A DNA stretch of 64,000 bases, from NCBI GenBank assembly GCA_963792885.1, contig CAWBXX010000006.1, positions 310,001 to 374,000 of the forward strand. Reading direction: 5' to 3'. Each line of letters begins with the position of its first letter. Position 1 is the stretch's first letter. Source of the stretch: DASWJZ01 sp963792885. Lineage in GTDB: Bacteria; Pseudomonadota; Alphaproteobacteria; Rhizobiales; Afifellaceae. Under the pieces are notes generated by a model. The model saw only the letters and a program-made list of their open reading frames with translations. It made no database searches and was not told the origin of the DNA. Of this stretch, positions 1-9,133 are shown piece after piece. The translations under genes were made by a program, and so were the position numbers.

Positions 1-1347
1 CAGTCGATCACCTCATAGGCTTCGCGCAGGCTGATGGAGCGCGCCAAGAGAAGAACGAGCGCGGCCGAGAAGAAGCCAAAGGCGACCGGCACGATCTGAA
101 GCGCGACAAGCGCCATCGCGATCGCGAGCACGATGATCGGGAGATAGCGCCATCTCTCGCGGCCGAGCCCGATATTGCGGCCGGCGAGCGGCAGGCAGCC
201 AAGCTCTGCGAGCGCCTCCGGCATCTGCGTCATGTTACCCTGCAGGACGATGACGTCGCCCGGCTGGAAACGTATGGTCCGCAGCCGCCGCGTCAGCCGC
301 TCGCCGCTGCGGCTGACGGCGAGAACGGCGACTTGGTAGCGCTCCGCGAGCCGCGCCTGCGTAGAGGTGCGGTCGACGAGGCGCGAACCGGCGGTGACGA
401 CCGCTTCCATGACGCCGAAGTCTTCGGCGCTCGTGTCGGGCTCCGTTTCCTGTTCCTCGCTGCCGACCAGCTTCAGCTTGCCCGCCGCGACGGTCTGTTC
501 CAAAGCTGCGGAGTTCGCCTTCAAGAAGAAGCGTGTCGCCGGCGACAAGCGTCCAGCTCGGCGAGGGCGTGAAGCGGCGGAAGCGCTCGCGGATGATGGT
601 TACGACCTGGACATCGCCCTCCGATCGCTTCTCGATCTCCGCCACGGTCTTGCCGATGAAGGAGGAATCCTCCGGCACCTGGACCTCGGTGGTATAGCTT
701 TGGATGCTGAAGGCGGCGTCGAGCGAGGCGGCGCCCTTGCGGTCGGCAGGAAGCAGCTTGTAGCCGAAGGCCAGGAAGGCGACGCCGACGACGGCGATCG
801 AAAAGCCGACCGGCGTGAAGTCGAACATGTGGAAGGGCTCGCCGACGAGCTCGGCGCGAAGCCGCGACACGATGATGTTTGGCGAGGTGCCGATCATCGT
901 CATCGTGCCGCCGAGCAGCGAGCCGAAGGCCATCGGCATCAGGAAATACGAGGGCGAGATCTTCGTGCGCCGCGCGAGCTGGAAGGCCACCGGCATCAGC
1001 ATGGCGAGCGCGCCGATATTCTTCACGAAGCCGGCCATCAGCGTGACCGAGCCGACGAGGAGCAGGATCACCTTGCGCGGCGAGTCGAGAAAGGGCGCGA
1101 GCTTCTGCAGCGCCGCTTCGACGATGCCGGAGCGCGCCACCGATGCGCTGACCACGAGCGCCGAGCCGACGATGATGACGATATCGTCGCTGAAGCCCTT
1201 GAACGCCTCCTCGGGCGGGACGATGCCGACCACGACCGAGGTGAAGAGCGCCAGCATCGCCACGACGTCGTAACGCAGACGGCCCCAGACGAAGAGGACC
1301 ATCATGCCGGCGATCACCGCGAAGGCGAGACTCTGCTGAAGCGTCAT
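1..1347 (-). CDS. SLC13/DASS-family anion permease with TrkA-C domains (partial, one frameshift)
   Basis: Inner-membrane transporter of the SLC13/CitMHS type, expected to move inorganic anions or dicarboxylates with Na+ or H+. The N-terminal half has a run of hydrophobic helices and the conserved segment GTSPNIIVS. It is followed by two soluble RCK_C/TrkA-C-like blocks, seen in the phrases TLLLEG and GDVIVLQGNMTQ, and then by the first helices of the second permease half. The gene runs off the left edge, so the C-terminal half is missing. The start ATG at 1347 lies just downstream of the CBS gene. Near position 515-520 the frame changes. Removing one base turns EGELRSFG into EGDSAALEQ and restores the TrkA-C domain, so a single-base insertion is likely. 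The exact substrate cannot be told from sequence. Confidence 0.75.
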
Positions 1348-1379
1348 TGAGCGAGACTTAAGAGATCGAGACCGAGAGT

Positions 1380-1876
1380 TTACGCCCGCGCGGCCTTCGG
1401 CGCGGCTTCCGTGGTCGTCGGAACTGTCGGTCTCAGATTTGTCGGCAGCACGGCTGCGGTGCGGCTCGGAGAGCGTGCGGAGCGTCTCCGTCATGCTCTC
1501 CGGTCCGTCGATGTGCTTGGCGAGGTCGCTCAAGTGTGACGACACCGACCGGATGTCCATCCGCGTCAAAAACCGGCATGCGGCGGAACTGGCCTTCGCG
1601 CATGCCGGCGAACGCTGCTTCGATCGGGTCGTCCGCGGAACAGCCGACGACTTCAGGCGACATCACCTCGGCGACAGTCACGTAGGCAGGGTTCTTCCCT
1701 TCGACGACAACGCGGAGGAGGATGTCGCGGTCGGTGAGGATTCCGGCGACGCGATCGGCGCGCCCGATCAGGACGGCGCCGACATCAAGCTCCGCCATCC
1801 GGGTCGCCGCTTCCTGCACCGTCGCCGAGGGATCGACGAAGTCGATGCTGCGCGTCATGACGTCAGCTACTTTCAT
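1380..1876 (-). CDS. CBS-domain protein (two apparent frameshifts)
   Basis: Small cytoplasmic protein with a tandem CBS (Bateman) pair, a module that usually binds adenine nucleotides and regulates a partner. It starts MKVADVMTRSIDFVDP at ATG 1876. The first CBS motif ends in GILTDRDILLR, and the second reads RRMPVFDADGHPVGVV. The open frame then goes out of register near 1533. Dropping one base restores the family ending LSDLAKHI. A second one-base shift near 1450-1460 leads to a proline/threonine/alanine-rich tail and a TAA at 1380. Without these corrections the frame would run into the downstream permease, which I consider an artefact. It probably forms an operon with that permease and may regulate it. 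The C-terminal boundary is inferred. Confidence 0.65.
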
Positions 1877-1988
1877 CGATCCTTCCCTTGATTGCCCGCC
1901 CTCTTCGTCGAGCCACGGGAAAACGCCTGCGCGGCGAAGCAGGTTCCTGGTGCAGCATCGATCCCGCGGTTGCAGCCGCCGCTCAGCC

Positions 1989-2600
1989 CTAGACCGGCCG
2001 TCCGACCCTGCTCGCTTCCTTCACCTCGTTCAACCGGCCCAAGGCAACGTCGTAGACGAATCCGTAAATCGGGATGTAACCGGGAACGAGCGGGTGCGTG
2101 CGGATGCGCTTCACGTCGGCGACCACGCTCTTCGCCTGGTCGGAAATCGTCAGCCAGGGGATGAAATGGCCGTGCGGCGCGCCGCCGCCATGCTTCGGGT
2201 TCGACCATGTCTGACCGTCGAACGTCGCCGTCTGCAGGCTGTCGTCGAGAAGGTCGGCCATGATCGTGTCGGTGAAGAGCTCCATGCCGCAATTGGTGTG
2301 GTGGACGACGAACCACTCACGCGTGGCGAGCAGCTTGTGGGAGATGACGAGCGAGCGGATCGCGTCGTCGGATGCACGCCCGCCGGCATTGCGGATGACG
2401 TGCGCGTCACCTTCGGCGAGCCCCGCATATTTCGCTGGATCGAGCCTTGCGTCCATGCAGGTCAGAATCGCGAAGCGCCGGGCCGGAGGAATCGTGAGCT
2501 TCCCCTTGTCGCCGAAGTCGGCGACGTATGCCTTGTTCGCCTTCAGGACCTCGTCATAGACCTTGGATTTCGCCGTCGTCTTAGTCGTGCTCCTGGCCAT
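1989..2600 (-). CDS. beta-class carbonic anhydrase
   Basis: Cytoplasmic zinc enzyme that interconverts CO2 and bicarbonate. The 203-residue protein has the beta-class zinc ligands and the Asp/Arg dyad in CMDAR, and the second ligand pair in HHTNCGM (His-x-x-Cys). The glycine-rich IRNAGGRASDDA segment is also typical. An ATG further upstream (2618) is possible. I chose ATG 2600 because GGGAGG sits about seven bases before it and the residues ahead of it look unrelated to the family. It stands alone between the CBS gene and the VOC gene on the same strand. Bicarbonate supply for carboxylation or pH control is the general role. Nothing here ties it to one pathway. Confidence 0.9.
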   Translation of the reverse strand: MARSTTKTTAKSKVYDEVLKANKAYVADFGDKGKLTIPPARRFAILTCMDARLDPAKYAGLAEGDAHVIRNAGGRASDDAIRSLVISHKLLATREWFVVHHTNCGMELFTDTIMADLLDDSLQTATFDGQTWSNPKHGGGAPHGHFIPWLTISDQAKSVVADVKRIRTHPLVPGYIPIYGFVYDVALGRLNEVKEASRVGRPV

Positions 2601-2722
2601 CCTGCCCTCCCGTGGCATTCTTATCGCGGCGCACCTGCGCCGCAGCGAGAGGGAAGCTAGCGCCGGCTCGATCGGAGCGCGAGGGGAAGAATTGCCATTG
2701 AACGGCCCGGAAAGGAAAAAGA

Positions 2723-3244
2723 TCAGGTCTTAAGCAGGTCCTCAAGGTCGAGGCGCTTAGTCACCATGGCGAGCGATCCGTCCCGATTCGTCGGCCATTC
2801 ATCCTTCGGCCGATCGCGATAGAGCTCCACGCCGTTCTGGTCGGGATCGCGCAGATAGAGCGCCTCGCTCACGCCGTGGTCGCTCGCGCCGTCGAGCTGG
2901 ATCCCGGCTTTGATCAACCGCCGGAGCGCATCGGCGAGCGCCGCGCGCGTCGGGTAGAGGATCGCGACATGATAAAGCCCCGTCGTGCCGGGCGAGGGCG
3001 GTGTGCCGCCTTTGCTCTCCCAGGTGTTGAGCCCGATGTGGTGGTGATAGCCGCCAGCGGACACGAAGGCTGCGCCGTCGCCGTAGCGCTGCGTCAGCTC
3101 GAAGCCGAGAACGCCGGTATAGAAAGCGAGCGCGCGGTCGAGATCGGCGACCTTCAGGTGAACATGGCCGATGCGCGTGCCGGGGTCGATCGGCCGATCG
3201 AGCGCGGTCTCCGCGATGCGGTCCTGGGTGGGCTTGTCGAGCAT
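2723..3244 (-). CDS. VOC-family (glyoxalase/extradiol dioxygenase-like) protein
   Basis: 173-residue member of the vicinal-oxygen-chelate superfamily, which binds a divalent metal and acts as dioxygenase, glyoxalase or resistance protein. The first beta-alpha-beta-beta-beta unit contains the metal-ligand region GHVHLKVADLDRALAFYT. A histidine cluster follows (GGYHHHIGLN). The C-terminal unit ends with DPDQNGVELYRDRP, where the glutamate is the usual third ligand. The layout resembles CatE-type catechol dioxygenase-like proteins of Bacillus and Rhizobiales. It is transcribed away from the UPF0303 gene across a gap of about 120 bases. The substrate is unknown. Confidence 0.8.
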   Translation of the reverse strand: MLDKPTQDRIAETALDRPIDPGTRIGHVHLKVADLDRALAFYTGVLGFELTQRYGDGAAFVSAGGYHHHIGLNTWESKGGTPPSPGTTGLYHVAILYPTRAALADALRRLIKAGIQLDGASDHGVSEALYLRDPDQNGVELYRDRPKDEWPTNRDGSLAMVTKRLDLEDLLKT

Positions 3245-3362
3245 CCGCGAAATGTATGCACATGCGTGGGCGGCCGCCAGTGGCGGTTACCTTGAGGATA
3301 CCGTCCTTGCGGCGCCGGGGGCAGCCGGCTAAGCCCAGGCCGCGCCTTTGGCGGGGGATGAT

Positions 3363-3857
3363 TTGGACATCGAAGAAGATCTCGCGCGGATCGCGCTGCA
3401 GGAGGAGCGGCTGCGCTTCGACCGGTTCGACGCAGGCGTGGCCTGGAACCTCGGGCGGGCGTTGAAGTCAGCCGCGGAGGCGCGCGGCGTCGGCGTCGCG
3501 CTCGACATCGCGACGCCCTCCTACACACTTTTCTCTCACGCCATGCAGGGCGCTACGCCCGACAACGCCGAGTGGGTGCGGCGGAAGCGTAACGTCACGC
3601 TTCGCTTCCATCGGAGCTCCTACGCGATCGGGCTGGAGCTCGCGCGAAGCGGCAAGACCCTGGAAGAGAAGCACGGGCTCAGCGCCGACGACTATATGGC
3701 GCATGGCGGGAGCTTCCCGATGCGGCTCGCAGGCCCGACCGTGATCGGCGCGGTCACCGTCTCGGGGCTGCCGCAGCGCGAGGACCACGATCTCGTGACG
3801 CGCACGCTCGCGGCGTTCCTCGGCCTCGACGTGAAATCGCTGGCGCTCCCGGACTGA
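3363..3857 (+). CDS. UPF0303 / heme-degrading-domain (HbpS/GlcG-like) protein
   Basis: 164-residue protein of the UPF0303 family, related in fold to HbpS and GlcG. Some relatives bind or degrade haem, but the cellular role is generally unclear. The N-terminus EEDLARIALQEERLRFDRFD and the later RRKRNVTLRFHRSSYAIG and MAHGGSFPMRL segments are the conserved family blocks. No ATG lies in the right place. TTG 3363 gives a family-like MDIEEDL start preceded by GGGGGA. TTG 3348 in the same frame is the alternative. It is divergent from the VOC gene and convergent with the lyase homologue, with no obvious operon partner. Confidence 0.75.
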   Translation: MDIEEDLARIALQEERLRFDRFDAGVAWNLGRALKSAAEARGVGVALDIATPSYTLFSHAMQGATPDNAEWVRRKRNVTLRFHRSSYAIGLELARSGKTLEEKHGLSADDYMAHGGSFPMRLAGPTVIGAVTVSGLPQREDHDLVTRTLAAFLGLDVKSLALPD

Positions 3858-3888
3858 GCCAAGGGTCGGCCAGCCGTTTGAGTGGCGC

Positions 3889-5250
3889 TCAGCGCGTGCG
3901 GGCCGCCTGCGTGGAGACCACGGCGGGAAGGGACGTGCCGGATGCCGAAGCGAGCGCTCCGGTGCGAACGAGGTCTGCGACGGCGCGGATGTCGCGGCCG
4001 GAGAAGCCATCCGCTTCCTCCGCCGTTGGGGCAGCGTCTCTGACGGTCGCGACGGCATCCGCAAGGCCGCCATTTGCATTGCGGAGGCGCGCTCCTTCCA
4101 GAAGCTCGATCGCAACGATCTCCGCTGTCGAGTCGACCAGCGGGCGCAGTCGCCAAATGCCGGCGGGATCGAGCGCGGGGATGCCGGCGCGCCCGCGGTT
4201 CTCCGCCGCCATCGACGCCGCTGTCTCGGCCGCGCCTTCGGGATCGGCGCTTTCCGGCGCGTGCGCTGCGATGCGTCCGGCGGCGAGATTGCCGAGCGTC
4301 GTCAGCGCCATTGCGATCAGGTCGGCGGCAAGCGCGGCCGACGTCGCGTCCTCGACGCCGGCGACGATCTCTTCGCTTTGCCACAGAACAAGCCGGCTCT
4401 CCGCCACGCTGTTCGCTGCGCGCTCAAGCAGCGCCGCCGCCTGGCGCAGAAGGTCGAGCGCGGCGCCGGTGCGGAAGATGGCGCTTCGGTCGGCGTTCGT
4501 GTCGAGGGCTTGCGGCTTTTCACCGTCGTCGCGCGGCGCCAGCGCACGCAGCGCCTCCGCGACCTCCGACTGACCGCGCTGGCGGTTGAGCCGGTGGACG
4601 GTCGCGTGAAGCACGATGTTTGGTTGTCCCGCCGGGTGCGCGGAGAGCGCCATGGCGACGAGCGCCGATTGGAAGATACGCTCGGCGGTGAAGAGCGCGC
4701 CGAGCGCCGTCGCGACGGAGAGAGCAGTTCCGGACAGCAATGCAGTACGTTCGCGCGCGTCGAGGGCTAGCGTGCGCATGTCCACAGCGCGGAGGATCTC
4801 CGCCGCCGGGCGGATGCGGCCGCGATAGAGAATCTCGCCGGCTCCGGTCAGCGCGGCGAAGAGATGCGAGAGCGCGAGCCGATCGTCGGCGCCTTCCGGC
4901 ACCGCGGGCAGAAGATCGTGGGTGAGGAGATCGGCGAGCGCCTCGACAAGCTCCCAGCGAACGCCGGAGACGCCTTGCGCCAGCGAGGAGAGTTTCAGCG
5001 CCGTGAAGAGCCGCAGGTCGGTGTCGGGCAGGATCTCGCCGCGCGCCTCGATCAGGTCTGCGACCGACGGACCGCCGTTTTTGCGATCGAGTGGCTCATT
5101 GCTCTCCGACAGGATGGCTTCGAGCGCCGCACGCCCGACCCCGACGTCGATCCGCGCGGAGGAATCGAGGGCGACCGCCTCGCCGTGCCGGATGGCGCGC
5201 CAGTCGGCGAGGGGCGTGCGGCCAGGGCGAAGCACGATGCCGCCGCTCAC
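3889..5250 (-). CDS. aromatic amino acid lyase (HutH/PAL-like) homologue lacking the MIO triad
   Basis: 453-residue protein with the overall order of histidine/phenylalanine ammonia-lyases. It has the N-terminal phrase LRPGRTPLADWRAIRHGEAV, the LKLSSLAQGVSG helix (compare LKINSLSRGFSG), the core helix ALLSGTALSV (compare ALLNGTQAS) and a long helical C-terminus. Where real lyases carry GSVGASGDLAPLAH, whose Ala-Ser-Gly cyclises into the MIO electrophile, this protein has only PEGADDRLALSH around residues 118-129. The TGFG loop with the catalytic Tyr is also absent. It therefore should not catalyse a MIO-type elimination. GTG 5250 is preferred, with GGGGGG just upstream; the 55 codons ahead of it look non-coding. 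It follows the aldose epimerase gene on the same strand. Function unknown. Confidence 0.65.
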   Translation of the reverse strand: MSGGIVLRPGRTPLADWRAIRHGEAVALDSSARIDVGVGRAALEAILSESNEPLDRKNGGPSVADLIEARGEILPDTDLRLFTALKLSSLAQGVSGVRWELVEALADLLTHDLLPAVPEGADDRLALSHLFAALTGAGEILYRGRIRPAAEILRAVDMRTLALDARERTALLSGTALSVATALGALFTAERIFQSALVAMALSAHPAGQPNIVLHATVHRLNRQRGQSEVAEALRALAPRDDGEKPQALDTNADRSAIFRTGAALDLLRQAAALLERAANSVAESRLVLWQSEEIVAGVEDATSAALAADLIAMALTTLGNLAAGRIAAHAPESADPEGAAETAASMAAENRGRAGIPALDPAGIWRLRPLVDSTAEIVAIELLEGARLRNANGGLADAVATVRDAAPTAEEADGFSGRDIRAVADLVRTGALASASGTSLPAVVSTQAARTR

Positions 5251-5464
5251 ACGCACCCCCCGACCAATAAGGCAAGGCGCGTCGCGCGCTCTTGGCTTCG
5301 CCCAAAGCGCGTCGCAGCCGCTGGCAATCGGCGGTCGAGCCAAGCCACGTCGAGCACGAATTCTCTCCTGCCCCCGTCCGCCGCGGGAGCAGCATAGCGC
5401 ACCGCCCGCCGCCAATGTCCACGGCGGTCGCCCGGATTGGTTGACGCGGGCGGCCGTTCCGCGG

Positions 5465-6355
5465 CTAGAGGGCGCGCGCCGCGAAGCGTGCGGTCATTGA
5501 GGTGGCCGCGCCGGGGGCGAGTACGCGGAGCCCATTCGCCTCAGGCGTGCCCGGCTTGCCGAAGGCGTTGTTCGGATGGGTCACCGGTTCGAAGCAGAAG
5601 ATCGGGCAGTCCTTGCCGAGCGAATAGATGTGGCAATAGCGCGTCGCCGAATCCGCCTCCACGTCGACCGCGACGCCGCGATCGGCCCACACGATCTTGG
5701 CGCGGCCGTCCCAGCCGGCATAGCCGTTGTCGATGAAATCGTCGGGGAGGGGACGCGCCTTGCCGAAGTTCCACTTGTCCGGCATCGGCGCCGGCTCGGT
5801 TTTGGCCGGGAAGGCCGGCGGCTGCTCAAGCCACATACCGGTCGCCTTCGCTTCGAGCGTCACGCCCGGCGTGCGCACGAACCACGGATGCTGGCCGAGC
5901 CCATAGGGGAGCGGCGTCGGCCCGAGATGCCGTAACGAAAGCTCCATGTGGAGCGTCGCGCCGCCAAGCGCGATAACCTGCGTCGCCTCGTAGTCGAAGG
6001 GCGGAATGGCGCGGCTCCTCAGTCTCAGCACGACCTTGTCCCGCTTCTTCTCCACGACGTCCCAGGGCGAGATCCAGCCGTCGCCGTGGATCGGCACCGG
6101 CTCGAGTGGGTCGTTCGGCTCGATCGGGTAGAACTTGCCGTTGAAGGTGAAGCCGCCGCCCGAGATGCGGTTGAACCATGGCACCATGGGGCTTGAGGCC
6201 AGCGCTCGAGGGTTCTCCGATTCGCCGGTCCAGCGACGCAGGATGGGCACCCGCTTCTTGCCAAGCTTCAGGTCGAAGGCGGCGAGCGACCCGCCGAGCT
6301 TTGGGACGACCTCGACAAGCGCCTCGTCGGTCTCGATCGCTATCCGCTCACTCAT
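5465..6355 (-). CDS. aldose 1-epimerase family protein (GalM-like)
   Basis: Cytoplasmic mutarotase-type enzyme, 296 residues, that would interconvert alpha and beta anomers of an aldose so that the next enzyme receives the right form. Family marks are MVPWFNRISGGGFTFNG near residue 57, the histidine in PIHGDGWISPWDV, GLGQHPWFVRT, and the C-terminal FCFEPVTHPNNAF with the catalytic glutamate. The ATG at 6355 has a strong GGGGGGAG ribosome site. It is divergent from the AraD1/aldehyde dehydrogenase/DgoK/DgoA operon, with only about 190 bases between starts. This supports a role in galactose or arabinose oxidation. It could equally be a hexose-6-phosphate mutarotase, but the context favours free sugar. 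Confidence 0.85.
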   Translation of the reverse strand: MSERIAIETDEALVEVVPKLGGSLAAFDLKLGKKRVPILRRWTGESENPRALASSPMVPWFNRISGGGFTFNGKFYPIEPNDPLEPVPIHGDGWISPWDVVEKKRDKVVLRLRSRAIPPFDYEATQVIALGGATLHMELSLRHLGPTPLPYGLGQHPWFVRTPGVTLEAKATGMWLEQPPAFPAKTEPAPMPDKWNFGKARPLPDDFIDNGYAGWDGRAKIVWADRGVAVDVEADSATRYCHIYSLGKDCPIFCFEPVTHPNNAFGKPGTPEANGLRVLAPGAATSMTARFAARAL

Positions 6356-6405
6356 GCTCCCCCCTTACCGACCTGCCGCTCTTGACGCGGGATTGGGCGG
6401 TCGAA

Positions 6406-6419
6406 TTAGATCATACTAA
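6406..6419. promoter_or_regulatory. AT-rich partial palindrome, possible GntR-type operator
   Basis: TTAGATCATACTAA is a sudden AT-rich stretch with TTAG/CTAA ends in the divergent promoter region between the epimerase and the AraD1 operon. Read on the other strand it contains TAGTATGAT. A TAGTATTAT element overlaps the upstream start of the GntR gene at 20285. The shared TAGTAT-x-AT core suggests a common regulator. This is inference from two sites only. Confidence 0.3.
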
Positions 6420-6542
6420 AGGCACCAGCGCGATCCGGCCGCCGGGTTTCGCCACCGGATTTACGGGAGTCCGCCGCACTTCGGCCTGATGCGGTGGTCC
6501 TCAACAAACAAGGGACTTGAGCGCCCGAGCGGGGAGGGGAAA

Positions 6543-7532
6543 TTGCGCCTCATACAATTCGTGGGCTCTGAAGGAGCTCGCGCTGTCGCTGCAATTTCGG
6601 GCGATGGCGTGCCAAGGGTTGTGCGCCGCGCCCAGAGCGTGCGCGATCTTGCGCTCGAAGCGCATCGCGCCGGCCGCGGTCTTGCTGCGACCGTCGAGGC
6701 GCATGGGCTCGGCGAAACGGTCGACTACGACCGGCTGATCGCGGAAAAGCGCCTGCTTCTTCCGCTCGATCATCCGGAGCCCTCACGGATCGTGGTCGCG
6801 CTGACCGGGCTCACGCATCTCGGCAGCGCACAATCGCGCGATTCCATGCACACCAAGCTGCAGGGCGCGGACCTCACCGACTCCATGAAGATGTTCAAGC
6901 TCGGCCTTGAAGGCGGCAAGCCGAAGGAGGGCGCGATCGGCGTGCAGCCGGAATGGGCCTACAAGGGCGACGGCTCATGGCTCGTCGCGCCTGAGCAGCC
7001 GATCGAGCTTCCCGGCTATGCGGAAGATGGGGGTGAAGAGGGCGAGGTCGCCGGCCTATATGTGATCGGGGACGATGGCGCGGTGCTTCGCGTCGGCTTC
7101 GCTATCGGCAACGAATATTCCGACCACGCGATGGAGCGGCGAAACTACCTCTACCTCGCGCATTCGAAGCTGCGACAATCTTCCTTCGGGCCTGAGGTTT
7201 ACGTCGGCGAGCTACCGCGCGAAGTGAAGGGAAGCGTACGCGTCCTGCGCGACGCCAAGGAGGCATGGCGCGGCGAGTTGCTGTCGGGCGAAGAGAATAT
7301 GTGCCACTCGATCGCGAACCTTGAGCAGCATCACTTCAAGTATGCCGGCTTCCGCCGTCCGGGCGACGTGCACGTCTACTATTACGGGGCGAGCGCGCTC
7401 TCCTGTGCGGAGGGCTTTGCCACCAAGCCGGGCGACGTCTTCGAGGTCGACGTGCCGGTTTTCGGGCGGCCGCTTCGAAATCCTCTCGTTGCGGGCAAGC
7501 CGGATAGGCCTATATCGGTCGCGTCCCTCTGA
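6543..7532 (+). CDS. AraD1/GguC-family 2-keto-3-deoxy-sugar-acid dehydratase (FAH fold)
   Basis: 329-residue cytoplasmic protein of the AraD1/GguC family, which has the fumarylacetoacetate hydrolase fold and is linked to dehydration of 2-keto-3-deoxy-L-arabonate-type acids to 2-oxoglutarate semialdehyde. Conserved segments are ALTGLTHLGSAQSRD, GVQPEWAYKGDG, EDGGEEGEVAGLYVIG (acidic metal ligands), GNEYSDH and SIANLEQHHFKYAG. ATG 6489 would add 18 unrelated residues. TTG 6543 directly follows GGGGAGGGGAA and gives a family-like MRLIQF start. It is the first gene of an operon with the aldehyde dehydrogenase 36 bases downstream, which would take its product. Whether the natural substrate is from arabinose, galacturonate or another sugar is open. 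Confidence 0.8.
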   Translation: MRLIQFVGSEGARAVAAISGDGVPRVVRRAQSVRDLALEAHRAGRGLAATVEAHGLGETVDYDRLIAEKRLLLPLDHPEPSRIVVALTGLTHLGSAQSRDSMHTKLQGADLTDSMKMFKLGLEGGKPKEGAIGVQPEWAYKGDGSWLVAPEQPIELPGYAEDGGEEGEVAGLYVIGDDGAVLRVGFAIGNEYSDHAMERRNYLYLAHSKLRQSSFGPEVYVGELPREVKGSVRVLRDAKEAWRGELLSGEENMCHSIANLEQHHFKYAGFRRPGDVHVYYYGASALSCAEGFATKPGDVFEVDVPVFGRPLRNPLVAGKPDRPISVASL

Positions 7533-7568
7533 ATTTCCCCAACTTCAAGCCAGTCCAAGAGGTCCGGA

Positions 7569-9011
7569 ATGACCGATCTTCATCGCAATCTCGTCGCCGG
7601 CGAATGGGTCGAAGGCGAGGACGCGACCGACGATATCAACCCGTCGAATACGGACGAGGTCGTCGGCCGTTACGCCCGCGGCTCCAAGGCCGACGCCGAG
7701 CGCGCGGTCGCCGCGGCGAAGGCGGCGTTTCCGGCGTGGTCGCGCTCCGGCGTGCAGCTGCGCTACGAGATCCTGAAGAAGGCCTCCGACGAGATTCTGG
7801 CGCGTAAGGAGGAGCTTGGGCGGCTGCTTTCACGCGAAGAAGGAAAGACGCTGGCGGAGGGGATCGGCGAGACGATCCGCGCCGGGCAGATCTTCGCGTT
7901 TTTCGCCGGCGAGGCGCTCAGGATTGCCGGTGACCTCGTGCCGAGCGTCCGGCCGGGCGTCGAAGTGATGATCGAGCGCGAGCCGGTCGGCGTGGTCGGG
8001 CTCATCACGCCGTGGAACTTCCCGATCGCGATCCCCGCGTGGAAACTCGCGCCGGCGCTCGCCTTTGGCAATACGGTGGTGATGAAGCCGGCGGACCTGG
8101 TGCCCGGCTGCGCCTGGGCGCTTGCCGACATCCTAGACCGCGCTGGCCTGCCGAAGGGCGTGCTCAATCTCGTCATGGGACGCGGCTCGGTGGTGGGGCA
8201 GACGATCCTCGACAGCCCCGATGTCAACGCCATCTCCTTCACCGGCTCGGTGGAGACGGGCAAGCGCGTGGCAAAGGCATCGGTCGAGCACATGCGGCGC
8301 TTCCAGCTCGAGATGGGCGGCAAGAATCCGCTCGTTGTTCTCGACGACGCCGATCTTAAGACGGCGGTCGAATGCGCGGCGAACGGTGCCTTCTTTTCCA
8401 CCGGCCAGCGCTGCACGGCATCCTCGCGCCTCGTCGTGACGGAAAGCATCCACGACCGTTTCGTCGATGCGCTGGTGGAGCGCATGAAGGCGCTCAACGT
8501 CGACGATGCGGTAAAGGAGGGCACTCACATTGGCCCCGTGGTCGATGCGAGCCAACTAAAGCAGGACCAGGATTACATCGAGATCGGCCGCAAGGAGGGC
8601 GCCAAGCTGGCGTGGGGTGGCGAGCGGCTCAATCGCGCGACGCCCGGCTTCTATCTGCAACCAGCGCTCTTCACCGAGACGAGCAATGATATGCGCGTGA
8701 ACCGCGAGGAGATTTTCGGGCCGGTTGCGACCGTGGTCCGCGTCAAGGATTATGACGCGGCGCTTGCGGTCGCGAACGACACGCCGTTCGGGCTTTCCGC
8801 CGGCATCTGCACGACGAGCCTCAAGCACGCCACGCATTTCCGCAAGAACAGCGAGGCGGGCATGGTGATGGTCAATTTGCCGACCGCGGGCGTCGACTAT
8901 CACGTGCCTTTCGGCGGGCGGAAGGGCTCTTCCTATGGCCCGCGCGAACAGGGGCGGTACGCCATCGAGTTCTATACGATGGTGAAGACGACGTACGAGC
9001 TCGCGGGGTGA
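7569..9011 (+). CDS. NAD(P)-dependent aldehyde dehydrogenase, likely 2-oxoglutarate semialdehyde (2,5-dioxovalerate) dehydrogenase
   Basis: 480-residue cytoplasmic ALDH. Seen in order: the cofactor-binding ITPWNFPIAIPAWKLAPAL and VVMKPAD, the turn FTGSVETGKRV, the catalytic base in LEMGGKNPLVV, the catalytic Cys in FFSTGQRCTASSR, and the C-terminal EIFGPV and GMVMVNLPTAGVDYHVPFGG. The last segment is typical of the semialdehyde dehydrogenases of pentonate pathways. It sits directly after the AraD1 dehydratase, so the likely reaction is oxidation of 2-oxoglutarate semialdehyde to 2-oxoglutarate, the last Weimberg-type step. It may also serve the XylX-like enzyme at 56 kb. Substrate assignment rests on context. 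The family assignment is firm. Confidence 0.88.
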   Translation: MTDLHRNLVAGEWVEGEDATDDINPSNTDEVVGRYARGSKADAERAVAAAKAAFPAWSRSGVQLRYEILKKASDEILARKEELGRLLSREEGKTLAEGIGETIRAGQIFAFFAGEALRIAGDLVPSVRPGVEVMIEREPVGVVGLITPWNFPIAIPAWKLAPALAFGNTVVMKPADLVPGCAWALADILDRAGLPKGVLNLVMGRGSVVGQTILDSPDVNAISFTGSVETGKRVAKASVEHMRRFQLEMGGKNPLVVLDDADLKTAVECAANGAFFSTGQRCTASSRLVVTESIHDRFVDALVERMKALNVDDAVKEGTHIGPVVDASQLKQDQDYIEIGRKEGAKLAWGGERLNRATPGFYLQPALFTETSNDMRVNREEIFGPVATVVRVKDYDAALAVANDTPFGLSAGICTTSLKHATHFRKNSEAGMVMVNLPTAGVDYHVPFGGRKGSSYGPREQGRYAIEFYTMVKTTYELAG

Positions 9012-9038
9012 GGCGGGTGAGGCGGCGCGCGCGCGAGG

Positions 9039-9085
9039 CCTTCTCCTATGGGGAGAAGGTGGCTGCGAAGCAGTCGGATGAGGGG
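9039..9085 (+). repeat. palindromic intergenic repeat, copy 1
   Basis: CCTTCTCC-TAT-GGGGAGAAGG (9039-9059) is a near-perfect hairpin, followed by the tail GGCTGCGAAGCAGTCGGATG and AGGGG. This is the well-known style of repeat scattered between genes in Rhizobiales genomes, with a CTTCTCCCC palindrome next to a GATGAGGGG tail. Copy 2 lies inverted at 9134-9180. Confidence 0.7.
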
Positions 9086-9133
9086 ATGCGGCGCACGCGC
9101 TCTTTCGACGGACCTCGTCTCTGAGCACGGCAA

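Noticed and set aside
235..1876. A CBS-SLC13 fusion protein, suggested by the open frame running from the CBS tail into the permease.
   Set aside because: The CBS C-terminus reads correctly only after two one-base corrections, which also expose a TAA at 1380 ahead of the permease ATG at 1347. The fusion is a product of the frame errors.
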